Notes under the pieces: model-generated
Seen by the model: the letters and a program-made list of their open reading frames with translations, nothing else
Told to the model about the DNA's origin: nothing
Database searches by the model: none
Program-made: the position numbers and the translations under genes
Assembly (NCBI RefSeq): GCF_000720455.1
Contig: NZ_JOAK01000006.1
Location: 124,001-188,000, forward strand
DNA from: Streptomyces virginiae
GTDB taxonomy: Bacteria > Actinomycetota > Actinomycetes > Streptomycetales > Streptomycetaceae
Direction of reading: 5' to 3'
Length of the DNA stretch: 64,000 nt
Shown here: one piece after another, positions 1 to 6,477 of the stretch
Layout: each line of letters starts with the position of its first letter
Position numbering within the stretch: the first letter of the stretch is position 1

Positions 1-105
1 GGATTATTACACGTCGGGGCGGCTGACATACAAACCGGTGGACCGGTATGTATTGCCCGGGAGGCGGGCATGCTGCAAGGGCTCGCGTTCTCGGGAAGGA
101 GCGAT

Positions 106-873
106 GTGCTCACTCAGGTTCTCGACCGGATCCGACGGCTCCTCGGACGCTCCACCTCCGCCTCGACCTCGGCCTCGACCTCCGCCCCCACTCCCGAACG
201 TGACAGCGCCGGCCCGGCGAGCGCCCGTGCCCCGGTCTTCACGGCGGACTTCGGCTCGACCCGCCAATGGGTCGCCGGCCGTTCCTGGGCCTATCCGAAC
301 GGCGGCCCGACCAACCCCGGCGACAACAAGCTCGACCACCTCGTCGCGGACCCCTCCTTCAGCCGCAGCGGCACCTTCCGGGCCGTCCGCCGCCCCGACG
401 GCAACTGGAACACGGGCCTGTTGACCACCGAGGGCAGTGAAGAAGGCTTCATGGTGCGGACCGGGGACGTGCTGGAGTCCCGCGTACGACTCCCCGCCGA
501 GCTCGGGGCCTGGCCCGCGATCTGGACCTGGCTGGACGGCGACAACGAGATCGACGTCTTCGAGTACCACCCGGACAACCCCGACCTCCTCGAACTGTCC
601 AACCACGTCAAGGGCGGCTCCCGTTACCACCGCGACCCGTCGGTGGGCCCCGGCCGCTGGGTGGACCTCAAGGTCGAGTTCGGGTCCCGTTCGGTCGTGT
701 GGTGGGTCAACGGCAAGCAGGTCTTCGCCGACCGGCGCGGGGTGGGACGCCGCTGGCGCGCGTACCTCATCGTCAACCTCTCGGTCTGCGCGGGCCGCTA
801 CCACCCCGCCCCCGACCGGGCCGTGTCCGAGATGTCGTTCGAGGTGGCCTACCTCCGCGTGATCCGCCCCTAG
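106..873 (+). CDS. GH16-like glycoside hydrolase (beta-glucanase family)
   Basis: Probable beta-glucan or galactan hydrolase of family GH16 (255 aa). The sequence shows EIDVFE, matching the GH16 catalytic signature E-x-D-x-x-E (nucleophile and acid/base Glu), inside a Trp-rich beta-sandwich region. The GTG at 106 is preceded by GGGAAGGAG at 93-101; an upstream in-frame ATG at 70 lacks a ribosome site. Near the N-terminus is a Ser/Thr/Ala stretch (STSASTSASTSAPTP) that looks like a linker, and no clear signal peptide is visible from the chosen start, so secretion is uncertain. The stop codon lies in a CCTAGG repeat core that recurs elsewhere in the window. The substrate cannot be told from sequence. 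Confidence 0.75.
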   Translation: MLTQVLDRIRRLLGRSTSASTSASTSAPTPERDSAGPASARAPVFTADFGSTRQWVAGRSWAYPNGGPTNPGDNKLDHLVADPSFSRSGTFRAVRRPDGNWNTGLLTTEGSEEGFMVRTGDVLESRVRLPAELGAWPAIWTWLDGDNEIDVFEYHPDNPDLLELSNHVKGGSRYHRDPSVGPGRWVDLKVEFGSRSVVWWVNGKQVFADRRGVGRRWRAYLIVNLSVCAGRYHPAPDRAVSEMSFEVAYLRVIRP

Positions 874-884
874 GGAGTGTCCGC
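869..884. repeat. Partial copy of the CCTAGG-GTGTCCGC repeat
   Basis: CCTAGGGAGTGTCCGC here is identical to 32113-32128 and nearly identical, in inverse orientation, to the right arm of the element at 24601-24668. It contains the TAG stop of the GH16-like gene. Only the outer core is present; the following AAAGT arm is not. CTAG is normally rare in such GC-rich DNA, which makes chance recurrence unlikely. Confidence 0.55.
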
Positions 885-950
885 GGGGAGCACGACGGTG
901 TCGGTGGTCCGTCGGCGGTGTGTCGGTGGGGGGCGGGAGCGTGGGGGCCG

Positions 951-970
951 GGCCGCCCGTGGGGGCGGCC
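951..970. terminator. Hairpin between GH16-like gene and dehydrogenase
   Basis: GGCCGCCC and GGGCGGCC form a perfect 8-bp GC stem with a 4-nt loop about 80 nt after the GH16-like gene and 28 nt before the dehydrogenase start. There is no T-tract, as is common for actinobacterial terminators. It could equally lie in the leader of the downstream gene. Confidence 0.35.
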
Positions 971-998
971 GGCCGCCACCGCATGGGAGCCCGCCCTG

Positions 999-1925
999 AT
1001 GCCGTCCACCTCTTGCACCCCGCCCTGGAACATCCACCGGCTGCCCGCTGCCGACGGGCGGGTCTTCCTCGTCACCGGAGGCAATGCCGGCATCGGGTAC
1101 TTCGTCGCGGAGCAGTTGTCGGCGACCGGGGCCACCGTCGTGCTCGGCTGCCGGGACCCCGGCCGGGCCGAGGCCGCCACGGCGTCGATCCGTACGCGGG
1201 TCCCGGGCGCGCGGGTCCGGGCCGTACGGCTGGACCTCGCCGACCTCGCCTCGCTCGACGCGGCCGTGGAGTCGCTGGCCGAGGACCGCCTCGACGCGGT
1301 GGTCCACAATGCCGGTGTCGCGCTCGACGACCCGCCCCGCCGGGTGACCGGGGACGGTCACGAGCTCATGTTCGGCACGAACCACCTCGGGCACTTCGCC
1401 CTGAGCCGGTCGCTGATGCCGCTCCTGTCGGCCGCGCCGGCGGCCCGCGTCGTGACCATGGGCAGCTTCGCGGCCAAGTCCGAGCGGCTCGACCTGGACG
1501 ACCTGCAGTCCCGTACGGACTACCGGCCCCAGCGCGCCTACGGACGCTCCAAGCTGGCCCAGATGTACTTCGGCGTCGAACTCGACCGCCGCCTGCGCGC
1601 TGCCGGGAGCACGGTGGCGAGCGTGGTGGTCCATCCCGGCGGCGCACTGGACTCCCTCACCCCGTCGCGGCCGCCGTTCCACGTGCGCGGCGCCGGCGCA
1701 CGATGGGCCACGGCACCGGCGGCCCTGGTGCTCCAGGGCAAGCACGCCGGCGCCTGGCCCGCGGTCCGGGCGGTGCTCGACCCCGCCGTGCGCGGCGGCG
1801 AGCTGTGGGGACCGCGGGTGTTCGGCCTGCGGGGCGAGCCCCGGCGCGAACCGGTGTGGAACCACCTCGCCGACCCCCACGTCGCAGCCCGGTTGTGGGA
1901 CATGAGCCGCGACCTGACCACCTAG
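999..1925 (+). CDS. Short-chain dehydrogenase/reductase (retinol dehydrogenase-like)
   Basis: NAD(P)-dependent oxidoreductase of the classical SDR family (308 aa). The Rossmann glycine motif TGGNAGIG is near residue 25, NAG follows the fourth strand, and the active-site pair is in YGRSK; a catalytic Ser probably sits in the MGSF segment. Length and the TNHLGHFAL motif resemble the retinol dehydrogenase/WW-oxidoreductase-like SDRs common in actinomycetes, where substrates are usually unknown. ATG 999 is the first start giving the usual SDR N-terminus; longer in-frame versions run into the preceding gene. It converges with rnhA, with one base between the two stop codons. Confidence 0.85.
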   Translation: MPSTSCTPPWNIHRLPAADGRVFLVTGGNAGIGYFVAEQLSATGATVVLGCRDPGRAEAATASIRTRVPGARVRAVRLDLADLASLDAAVESLAEDRLDAVVHNAGVALDDPPRRVTGDGHELMFGTNHLGHFALSRSLMPLLSAAPAARVVTMGSFAAKSERLDLDDLQSRTDYRPQRAYGRSKLAQMYFGVELDRRLRAAGSTVASVVVHPGGALDSLTPSRPPFHVRGAGARWATAPAALVLQGKHAGAWPAVRAVLDPAVRGGELWGPRVFGLRGEPRREPVWNHLADPHVAARLWDMSRDLTT

Positions 1926-1926
1926 G

Positions 1927-2628
1927 CTAGGCCGTGTCGGCCGCTGGGGCCGCGCAGTTCTCGTGGCCCCAGCGGCTGCCGTTCTTGGCGATCATGTCGC
2001 CCACGGCGTACGGCTTCCCGCAGGGGCAGCTGCCGGGGAACTTCGCCTTGATCGCCCGGCTCCCGCGGCCCGTGGCGGAGCCGGCGGCCGCTCGCTTCTT
2101 CGCCGTGGCGGACTTGCTCCGCGCGGGCGCGGCGGGCGCCGGAACGGGCAGGTCGGCGTTCCCGAGGGCCGTGCCCGCGGCCTCCTGCCGCAGCGCCGCG
2201 TCGCTGGCGGCCTGGTCGGCGATCGCGTTGAGGTGGTCGCCGTCCTCGCGGTGCGCGGGAACGTACCGGAACGTCACGTCGCGGTCGGCCAGCAACCGGT
2301 CGATCTCCTCGACGAGTTCACGGTTGGCGACGGGTTGGCCGGAGGAGGTCTTCCACCCGTTGCGCTTCCAGCCGGGCAGCCACTGCGTGACGGCCTTCAT
2401 CGCGTACTGCGAATCCATCCGCACCTCGACGGAGGTACCGGGCGCCAGCGCCTCCAGCAGCCGCTGGAGCGCGGTGAGCTCTCCGATGTTGTTGGTGGCC
2501 CGTCCCAGCGGACCGGCCTCCCAGCGCTCCGGGCGTCCTTCGGCGTCGGCGATGACCCATCCCCAGCCGGCGGGCCCGGGATTACCCTTCGCCGCTCCGT
2601 CACAGGCGGCAATGATGCGATCAGACAT
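1927..2628 (-). CDS. rnhA: Ribonuclease HI with C-terminal Cys/His tail
   Basis: Endonuclease cleaving the RNA strand of RNA-DNA hybrids (233 aa). The four metal ligands of RNase HI are recognisable: Asp in ACDGAAKG, Glu in NNIGEL, Asp in VRMDSQYA and Asp in LNAIADQAA. The catalytic domain occupies about residues 1-150. A basic Ala/Lys/Ser linker follows, then a small module with C201, C203, H222 and C225 that could bind zinc; bacterial RNase HI usually ends after the catalytic domain. The ATG at 2628 gives the canonical start. The longer open frame upstream overlaps the MerR-type gene and is not needed. Confidence 0.9.
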   Translation of the reverse strand: MSDRIIAACDGAAKGNPGPAGWGWVIADAEGRPERWEAGPLGRATNNIGELTALQRLLEALAPGTSVEVRMDSQYAMKAVTQWLPGWKRNGWKTSSGQPVANRELVEEIDRLLADRDVTFRYVPAHREDGDHLNAIADQAASDAALRQEAAGTALGNADLPVPAPAAPARSKSATAKKRAAAGSATGRGSRAIKAKFPGSCPCGKPYAVGDMIAKNGSRWGHENCAAPAADTA

Positions 2629-2642
2629 CCCCCGATCATGCC

Positions 2643-3050
2643 TCATCCCCGGGGCTGCGCGGCCCCCGGTCCGTCCTCGGCGAGCAGCCCGCACGTGTCG
2701 AAGTTCATGCATCCACAGGCGAGGCAGTCCGCGACGGCGTCGCGCAGCATCTGCGTCTGCCGGATGAACAGGTCCAGCTCGGGGAGCTTGCTCTCGGCGA
2801 GGGCGCGCCACTGCCGGGTGGTGCCGCGGTCCCCGTCGGTGTCCAGCAGGGCGCGGATCTCGGCCAGGGTGAAGCCGGCCCGCTGCGCCATCTTGATCAG
2901 GGCGATCCGGCGCACGGTGGCGACCGGGTAGACCCGTCGGCCCGCCGCCCGCTCGGCGGACGGCAGCAGGCCGACGCTCTCGTAGTAGCGCAGCCCCGAG
3001 GGCCGCATGCCGACCCGTCGCGCGAGCTCACCTATGCCGAGCTGTCGCAC
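2643..3050 (-). CDS. soxR: SoxR-like MerR-family redox regulator
   Basis: MerR-type activator (135 aa) with an N-terminal winged helix (LGIGELARRVGM..LRYYE, residues 4-25), a dimerisation helix, and a C-terminal C109-x2-C112-x-C114-x5-C120 motif. This spacing is that of the [2Fe-2S] cluster of SoxR, which senses redox-cycling compounds. The GTG at 3050 follows GGGGGAG. The gene is divergent from an MFS exporter, and a dyad matching the SoxR box lies between them, so it probably controls the exporter and itself. An actinobacterial genome may carry other SoxR paralogues, so the symbol is by family only. Confidence 0.82.
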   Translation of the reverse strand: MRQLGIGELARRVGMRPSGLRYYESVGLLPSAERAAGRRVYPVATVRRIALIKMAQRAGFTLAEIRALLDTDGDRGTTRQWRALAESKLPELDLFIRQTQMLRDAVADCLACGCMNFDTCGLLAEDGPGAAQPRG

Positions 3051-3067
3051 CGATCACTCCCCCTTGA

Positions 3068-3085
3068 CCTCAAGTGCGCTTGAAC
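3068..3085. promoter_or_regulatory. Predicted SoxR box
   Basis: CCTCAAGTGCGCTTGAAC is an imperfect palindrome closely matching the known SoxR operator (CCTCAAG-N4-CTTGAGG). It starts at the end of a -35-like TTGACC (3064-3069) reading toward the MFS gene, as expected for a MerR-type activator that binds within the spacer. No good -10 hexamer is obvious. Confidence 0.65.
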
Positions 3086-3100
3086 CAGGAGTCTGACCCG

Positions 3101-4468
3101 GTGACTCCCGCACAGACAACTCGCCTCCTGCCGCAGGCCTACCGTCCGCTCTTCGCCCACGCCGGGTTCAAACGGCTGCTGCCCGCCCTGGCGGCCTCCG
3201 ATCTCGGTGACGGGATGAGCGTGGTGGCGGTGGCGTGGCTGGCCATCGAGATCGCGCCTCCCGGCCGTTCGGGCCTGCTCCTGGGGGCCGCGCTCGCCGC
3301 GTACGCGCTTCCCGGCGCCCTCGGCGCGCTGCTCTTCGGGCGCCTCCTGCGCCGCCTTCCCGCGGCGCGGCTGCTGGCGGCCGACAGCCGGATCCGCGCG
3401 GTCCTCCTGGGCTGCGTACCCCTGGCCTGGGCCACCGGGTTGCTGCATCCCGTGCTGTACGTGGCACTGCTCGCGGGTTCGTCCGTACTGCACGCCTGGG
3501 GCAACGCGGGCCGGTACTCGCTGGTCGCGCAGATGCTCCCGCCGGAGCAGCGGCTGGCCGCCAACGCCCTCCTGTCCTCCAGCGTCTCGGCCTCGATCGT
3601 CATCGGCCCGGCCCTGGCCGGGTTCCTGGCCGCGGTGGTCGGCCCCGCCTGGCTCATCGGCCTCGACGCGTTGTCCTTCGCCGTGCTCGCCGTGCAGGTG
3701 GGCAGGGTCCGGGCCCCGGGCGGTGAGCCGGAGCCGGAGACGAAGTCGCAGTGGCGGACGGGGTCGGAGGTGGAGGCGGGGGCCGAGGCCGGGGCGAACG
3801 GGCAGGGGGGCGCCGTGACCGGCTCAGACCGGCCGACCGCCGGCCTGCAGTTGTTGCGCAAGCAGCCCGAACTCCTCGGCGTCCTGGCCCTGACCTGGTT
3901 CTTCAACTTCCTGTACGGGCCGGCGGAGGTCGCGCTGCCGTTGCACGTCACCGACGACCTGCATGCCGGGGCGGGTCTTCTCGGGCTGTACTGGGCGCTG
4001 TTCGGCGCGGGCGCCGTGCTGGGCGGGCTGGCCGCGGGCGCGCTGCGGAGGTTCCCGCTCTGGCCGGTGACGCTGGGGATCGTCGCGGGCTGGGGGTTCG
4101 CTCTCGTCCCCTTCGGCCTGGGCGCGTCCGCACCCGTCACGCTGGCCTGCTTCACCCTGGGCGGCCTGATCTACGGTCCGTTCACGGCGCTTTCGTACAC
4201 GCTGTTCCAGGAACGCACCCCGGCCGCCTGGCTGACGACGGTCCTCGCGGCGCGTAGCGCGGCCCTGCTGACCGCCGGCCCGGTGGGCACGGCACTCGGC
4301 GGGCCCCTGATCGCGCTGATGGGCCCCCGGGGGGTGCTGGCGGCGTCCGGGATCGCGACGGTCGCTCTCGCCGCCGTCGGGGCGGCGGTCCGGATCCGGA
4401 GCACGCGCCGGCCGGCGTCCCGGCCCGTGCACGGATCAGGGCCGTGCGGCGATGCCGCACGGCCCTGA
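3101..4468 (+). CDS. Major facilitator superfamily exporter
   Basis: Integral membrane transporter (455 aa) with about twelve hydrophobic segments, the first near LLPALAASDLGDGMSVVAVA. A hydrophilic loop rich in Glu, Gly and Ala (roughly residues 205-250, starting RAPGGEPEPETK) separates the two six-helix halves, as in drug-efflux MFS proteins. GTG 3101 is preferred because AGGAG lies nine bases upstream; the earlier in-frame GTG at 3074 sits inside the SoxR box. The divergent SoxR-like regulator suggests induction by redox-active metabolites or antibiotics, with this protein exporting them. The substrate is not known. The last codons are part of a long terminator stem. Confidence 0.85.
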   Translation: MTPAQTTRLLPQAYRPLFAHAGFKRLLPALAASDLGDGMSVVAVAWLAIEIAPPGRSGLLLGAALAAYALPGALGALLFGRLLRRLPAARLLAADSRIRAVLLGCVPLAWATGLLHPVLYVALLAGSSVLHAWGNAGRYSLVAQMLPPEQRLAANALLSSSVSASIVIGPALAGFLAAVVGPAWLIGLDALSFAVLAVQVGRVRAPGGEPEPETKSQWRTGSEVEAGAEAGANGQGGAVTGSDRPTAGLQLLRKQPELLGVLALTWFFNFLYGPAEVALPLHVTDDLHAGAGLLGLYWALFGAGAVLGGLAAGALRRFPLWPVTLGIVAGWGFALVPFGLGASAPVTLACFTLGGLIYGPFTALSYTLFQERTPAAWLTTVLAARSAALLTAGPVGTALGGPLIALMGPRGVLAASGIATVALAAVGAAVRIRSTRRPASRPVHGSGPCGDAARP

Positions 4469-4470
4469 TC
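4434..4470. terminator. Strong bidirectional terminator at end of MFS gene
   Basis: A perfect 17-bp inverted repeat with a GAT loop (arms 4434-4450 and 4454-4470). The TGA stop of the MFS gene at 4466-4468 lies inside the right arm, so the coding sequence runs through the stem. It separates the exporter from the convergent cold-shock gene. Confidence 0.8.
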
Positions 4471-4515
4471 GTCCACTCCCCCGGTTCACACCAGGGGAGG
4501 AAACGGTTCTCCGGA

Positions 4516-4535
4516 GCCCGGGCCACAGCCCGGGC
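4516..4535 (-). terminator. Terminator hairpin of the cold-shock gene
   Basis: GCCCGGGC-CACA-GCCCGGGC forms an 8-bp GC stem with a 4-nt loop, starting 10 bases downstream of the cold-shock stop codon on the minus strand. No T-run follows. Confidence 0.6.
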
Positions 4536-4545
4536 CGGCCGGGGA

Positions 4546-4749
4546 TCAGGCGGGGGTGATGTTCTCCGCCTGCGGGCCCTTCTGGCCCTGCGTGATGTCG
4601 AAGGTCACGGCCTGACCCTCCTGGAGCTCACGGTAGCCCGTGGCGTTGATCGCCGAGTAGTGGGCGAAGACGTCCGGGCCGCCACCGTCCTGGGCGATGA
4701 AGCCGAAGCCCTTCTCAGAGTTGAACCACTTCACGGTTCCCGTAGCCAT
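4546..4749 (-). CDS. Cold-shock protein (CspA family)
   Basis: Small cytoplasmic RNA/ssDNA-binding protein of 67 aa, a single cold-shock domain. RNP1 (KGFGFI) and RNP2 (VFAHYSAI) are both present, and the start [10 protein letters not shown] is that of the abundant actinobacterial 7-kDa cold-shock proteins. ATG 4749 is chosen over ATG 4755 because GGGAAGG then has a normal 7-nt spacing. The gene has a long upstream leader with two stem-loops, so post-transcriptional control is plausible. It acts as an RNA chaperone in family members. Confidence 0.95.
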   Translation of the reverse strand: MATGTVKWFNSEKGFGFIAQDGGGPDVFAHYSAINATGYRELQEGQAVTFDITQGQKGPQAENITPA

Positions 4750-5037
4750 GTTCATGCCTTCCCGTTGACGTACGTCCTCCACACGGCGTGGAGGACGGAG
4801 GTGATCGCCCTGGTCCTACGGCACAACACAGCAAAACTGCCCACACCAGAAGGCGTGGGCAAGGCACTTGGAACCACGACAGCTACCGGAGAAGGTACAC
4901 GCCTGCACGCACTGTCACCAGGGGGAATGATCACGCCTGCGCGGCGGGAATTCGCCCTTGTACGGACTTGCCGGGCGGCGCCGCCCGAAAATGCGTCGAA
5001 GGGCGTCCCCCGGATGCCGTAGGGTGAGGTTCACCGA
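4750..5037 (-). promoter_or_regulatory. Structured upstream region of the cold-shock gene
   Basis: No gene is visible in this 288-nt stretch. It holds two hairpins that would lie in the 5' leader of the cold-shock mRNA: CGTCCTCCAC/GTGGAGGACG at 4773-4797 (24 nt before the start) and TGCCCAC/GTGGGCA at 4838-4861. A perfect 16-bp palindrome, CGGGCGGCGCCGCCCG, sits at 4972-4987. The promoter itself is not identifiable with confidence. Long structured leaders are typical of cold-shock genes in other bacteria. Confidence 0.45.
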
Positions 5038-5111
5038 CGCGGGGTGGAGCAGCTCGGTAGCTCGCTGGGCTCATAACCCAGAGGTCGCAGGTTCAAATCC
5101 TGTCCCCGCTA
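5038..5111 (+). tRNA. tRNA-fMet (initiator, CAT anticodon)
   Basis: A complete 74-nt cloverleaf. The anticodon stem TGGG-CTCATAA-CCCA carries the consecutive G-C pairs diagnostic of initiator tRNA, and the T-loop contains GTTCAAATCC. The first base C faces T at position 72, so the acceptor end is unpaired, as required for formylation and exclusion from EF-Tu. The 3' CCA is not encoded. A strong terminator follows six bases later. Confidence 0.95.
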
Positions 5112-5116
5112 CTGCC

Positions 5117-5154
5117 CGGAAGGGCCCGGATCCTTGTGGATCCGGGCCCTTCCG
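5117..5154 (+). terminator. Terminator after tRNA-fMet
   Basis: A perfect 17-bp stem (5117-5133 with 5138-5154) and a TTGT loop, followed by TCGTTT. It ends the initiator tRNA transcript. Confidence 0.85.
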
Positions 5155-5300
5155 TCGTTTCCGGCGGCTGCGGCGTCCGGCCGCGCCGAGCCCCGCACTC
5201 CCTTCGGGTCCCGATCCGCCCCACCCGGCGGGCCCTGTCCGGACTCGTGGCGCCGCCGCCCCCGAGGCGGCCGACGCGACGATGAACCGGCCGCATGCCA

Positions 5301-5316
5301 TGTGACCGCAGTCACA
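5301..5316. promoter_or_regulatory. Crp-like palindrome upstream of ECF sigma gene
   Basis: TGTGACCGCAGTCACA is a perfect 6-bp dyad with a 4-nt spacer. It fits both the classical CRP consensus TGTGA-N6-TCACA and the GTG-N6-GNCAC form described for Streptomyces Crp. It lies about 85 nt before the preferred sigma-factor start. Alternatively it is part of an ECF-type promoter: CGTC follows at 5328. Confidence 0.5.
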
Positions 5317-5401
5317 GAGAATCCTGTCGTCCGTTGTCGACCGGATGCGGTGCGCCGGGCGTATGCCCGGTGAGAGGGACACATGGATTCGGGAGCGATT
5401 T

Positions 5402-5899
5402 TTGACCGTCGAGGAGTTCGAAGCGTTCTACGCACAAGCGGCGGGAAGGCTCACAGGACAGCTGTACGTGATGCTCGGTGATCATCACGAGGCACAGGAC
5501 GTGGTCCAGGAGGCCTTCGTCCGCGGGTGGGGTCGCCGGCGCCAGCTGGACCGTGACGGCCGCCCGGAAGCGTGGATCCGTACCGTCGCGTGGCGGCTCG
5601 CGGTCAGCCGCTGGCGGGTGCGCCGGCGCAGCGCCGAGGCCTGGCGGCGCACCGCTCCCGCGCCGCACGTGGAGGGGCCGGGCCCCGAGGCGGTCGCCCT
5701 CGTCGAGGCGCTGCGGCTGCTCCCCCTGAAGCAGCGCCGCACGATGGCGCTGCACTACCTGTGCGACCTGACCGTCGAACAGATCGCCGCCGAGACCTCG
5801 CTGTCCGCGAGCACGGTCAAGACGCACCTCTCCCGCGGCCGCGCCGCCCTCTCACGTCATCTGCAGGATCCGCGCACCGAGGAGGCTCCCGATGCCTGA
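5402..5899 (+). CDS. ECF RNA polymerase sigma factor
   Basis: Extracytoplasmic-function sigma factor (about 165 aa). Region 2 is seen in EEFEAFYAQAAGRL...DHHEAQDVVQEAF, and region 4 in LPLKQRRTMALHYLCDLTVEQIA with a helix-turn-helix ending SASTVKTHLSRGRAAL. The start is uncertain: TTG 5402 has GGGAG seven bases upstream and gives the usual N-terminus, while ATG 5363 and ATG 5345 in the same frame lack a site. Its stop overlaps the next gene by 8 nt, so the downstream membrane protein is probably its translationally coupled partner. A Crp-like palindrome lies upstream. Confidence 0.85.
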   Translation: MTVEEFEAFYAQAAGRLTGQLYVMLGDHHEAQDVVQEAFVRGWGRRRQLDRDGRPEAWIRTVAWRLAVSRWRVRRRSAEAWRRTAPAPHVEGPGPEAVALVEALRLLPLKQRRTMALHYLCDLTVEQIAAETSLSASTVKTHLSRGRAALSRHLQDPRTEEAPDA

Positions 5900-6350
5900 G
5901 TCCCACGACCCGCTGCGGTCGGCCTTCCGCGCCGCGGCCTCCGCCGGGCAGGCCGCGACCTCGCTCCCGCCCGTCTCCGCCATCGAGCATCGCGGCGAAC
6001 TGGTCCGGCGGCGCCGGATCGTGGGCATCGCCGCCGCCTGCTGCCTGCTCCTCGGCGGATCGGGCGCGGCGCTGGCCGCGTTCCTCCCGCAGGACTCCGG
6101 CCGGCCGACGCTCCCGGCGACCACCCCCTCTCCGGTCGCCCCGTCCGACCTGCCGACCTCCGTCCCCACGTCCCCTCCCCCCTCCGCTCCGCCCTCCGCG
6201 CAGAGCACCACGACAGCGCTGAACCCGCCGCCCTCCGCGACCGCGGGCGTGGGTGGTGACCCCGACCCGACCTGGACGATGAGCGCCCGCCCGCCCCAGG
6301 GGTCGAGGTACCCCGGCACCCCCACCGCCACCACGCAGCCGCCGCCGTAG
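5892..6350 (+). CDS. Single-pass membrane protein, possible anti-sigma partner
   Basis: 152 aa with a cytoplasmic N-terminus (about 40 residues), one transmembrane helix (IVGIAAACCLLLGGSGAALA) and a long outward Pro/Ser/Thr-rich tail. No enzyme motif is seen. It starts 8 nt before the end of the ECF sigma gene, so the two are co-translated; such partners of SigE-like ECF factors often restrain the sigma factor at the membrane. No zinc-binding HxxxCxxC anti-sigma motif is visible, so the role is inferred from position only. The tail resembles a wall-spanning linker. Confidence 0.65.
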   Translation: MPESHDPLRSAFRAAASAGQAATSLPPVSAIEHRGELVRRRRIVGIAAACCLLLGGSGAALAAFLPQDSGRPTLPATTPSPVAPSDLPTSVPTSPPPSAPPSAQSTTTALNPPPSATAGVGGDPDPTWTMSARPPQGSRYPGTPTATTQPPP

Positions 6351-6417
6351 CGGCGTCCCGCCGACCGCAGCCGGCCCGCCCCGCCTTCACCCCAGCCCGC
6401 ACCGCCGCCCGCGGACA

Positions 6418-6439
6418 CCGGCCCGGAATCCCGGGCCGG
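6418..6439 (+). terminator. Hairpin after ECF sigma operon
   Basis: CCGGCCCGG-AATC-CCGGGCCGG forms a 9-bp stem between the sigma-factor operon and the mannosyltransferase gene, 38 nt before the latter's start. It could terminate the operon or shape the downstream leader. Confidence 0.5.
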
Positions 6440-6477
6440 CGGTTCCGCACGTCCTCAGACGGCCCAGGAGATCCCTC

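Noticed and set aside
3074..3100. Upstream GTG at 3074 as start of the MFS gene
   Set aside because: It lies inside the SoxR box and has no ribosome site; GTG 3101 follows AGGAG with good spacing.
5038..5154. tRNA-associated integration site with a mobile element
   Set aside because: No integrase, no repeat of the tRNA 3' end and no phage-like genes follow; the next feature is the tRNA terminator.
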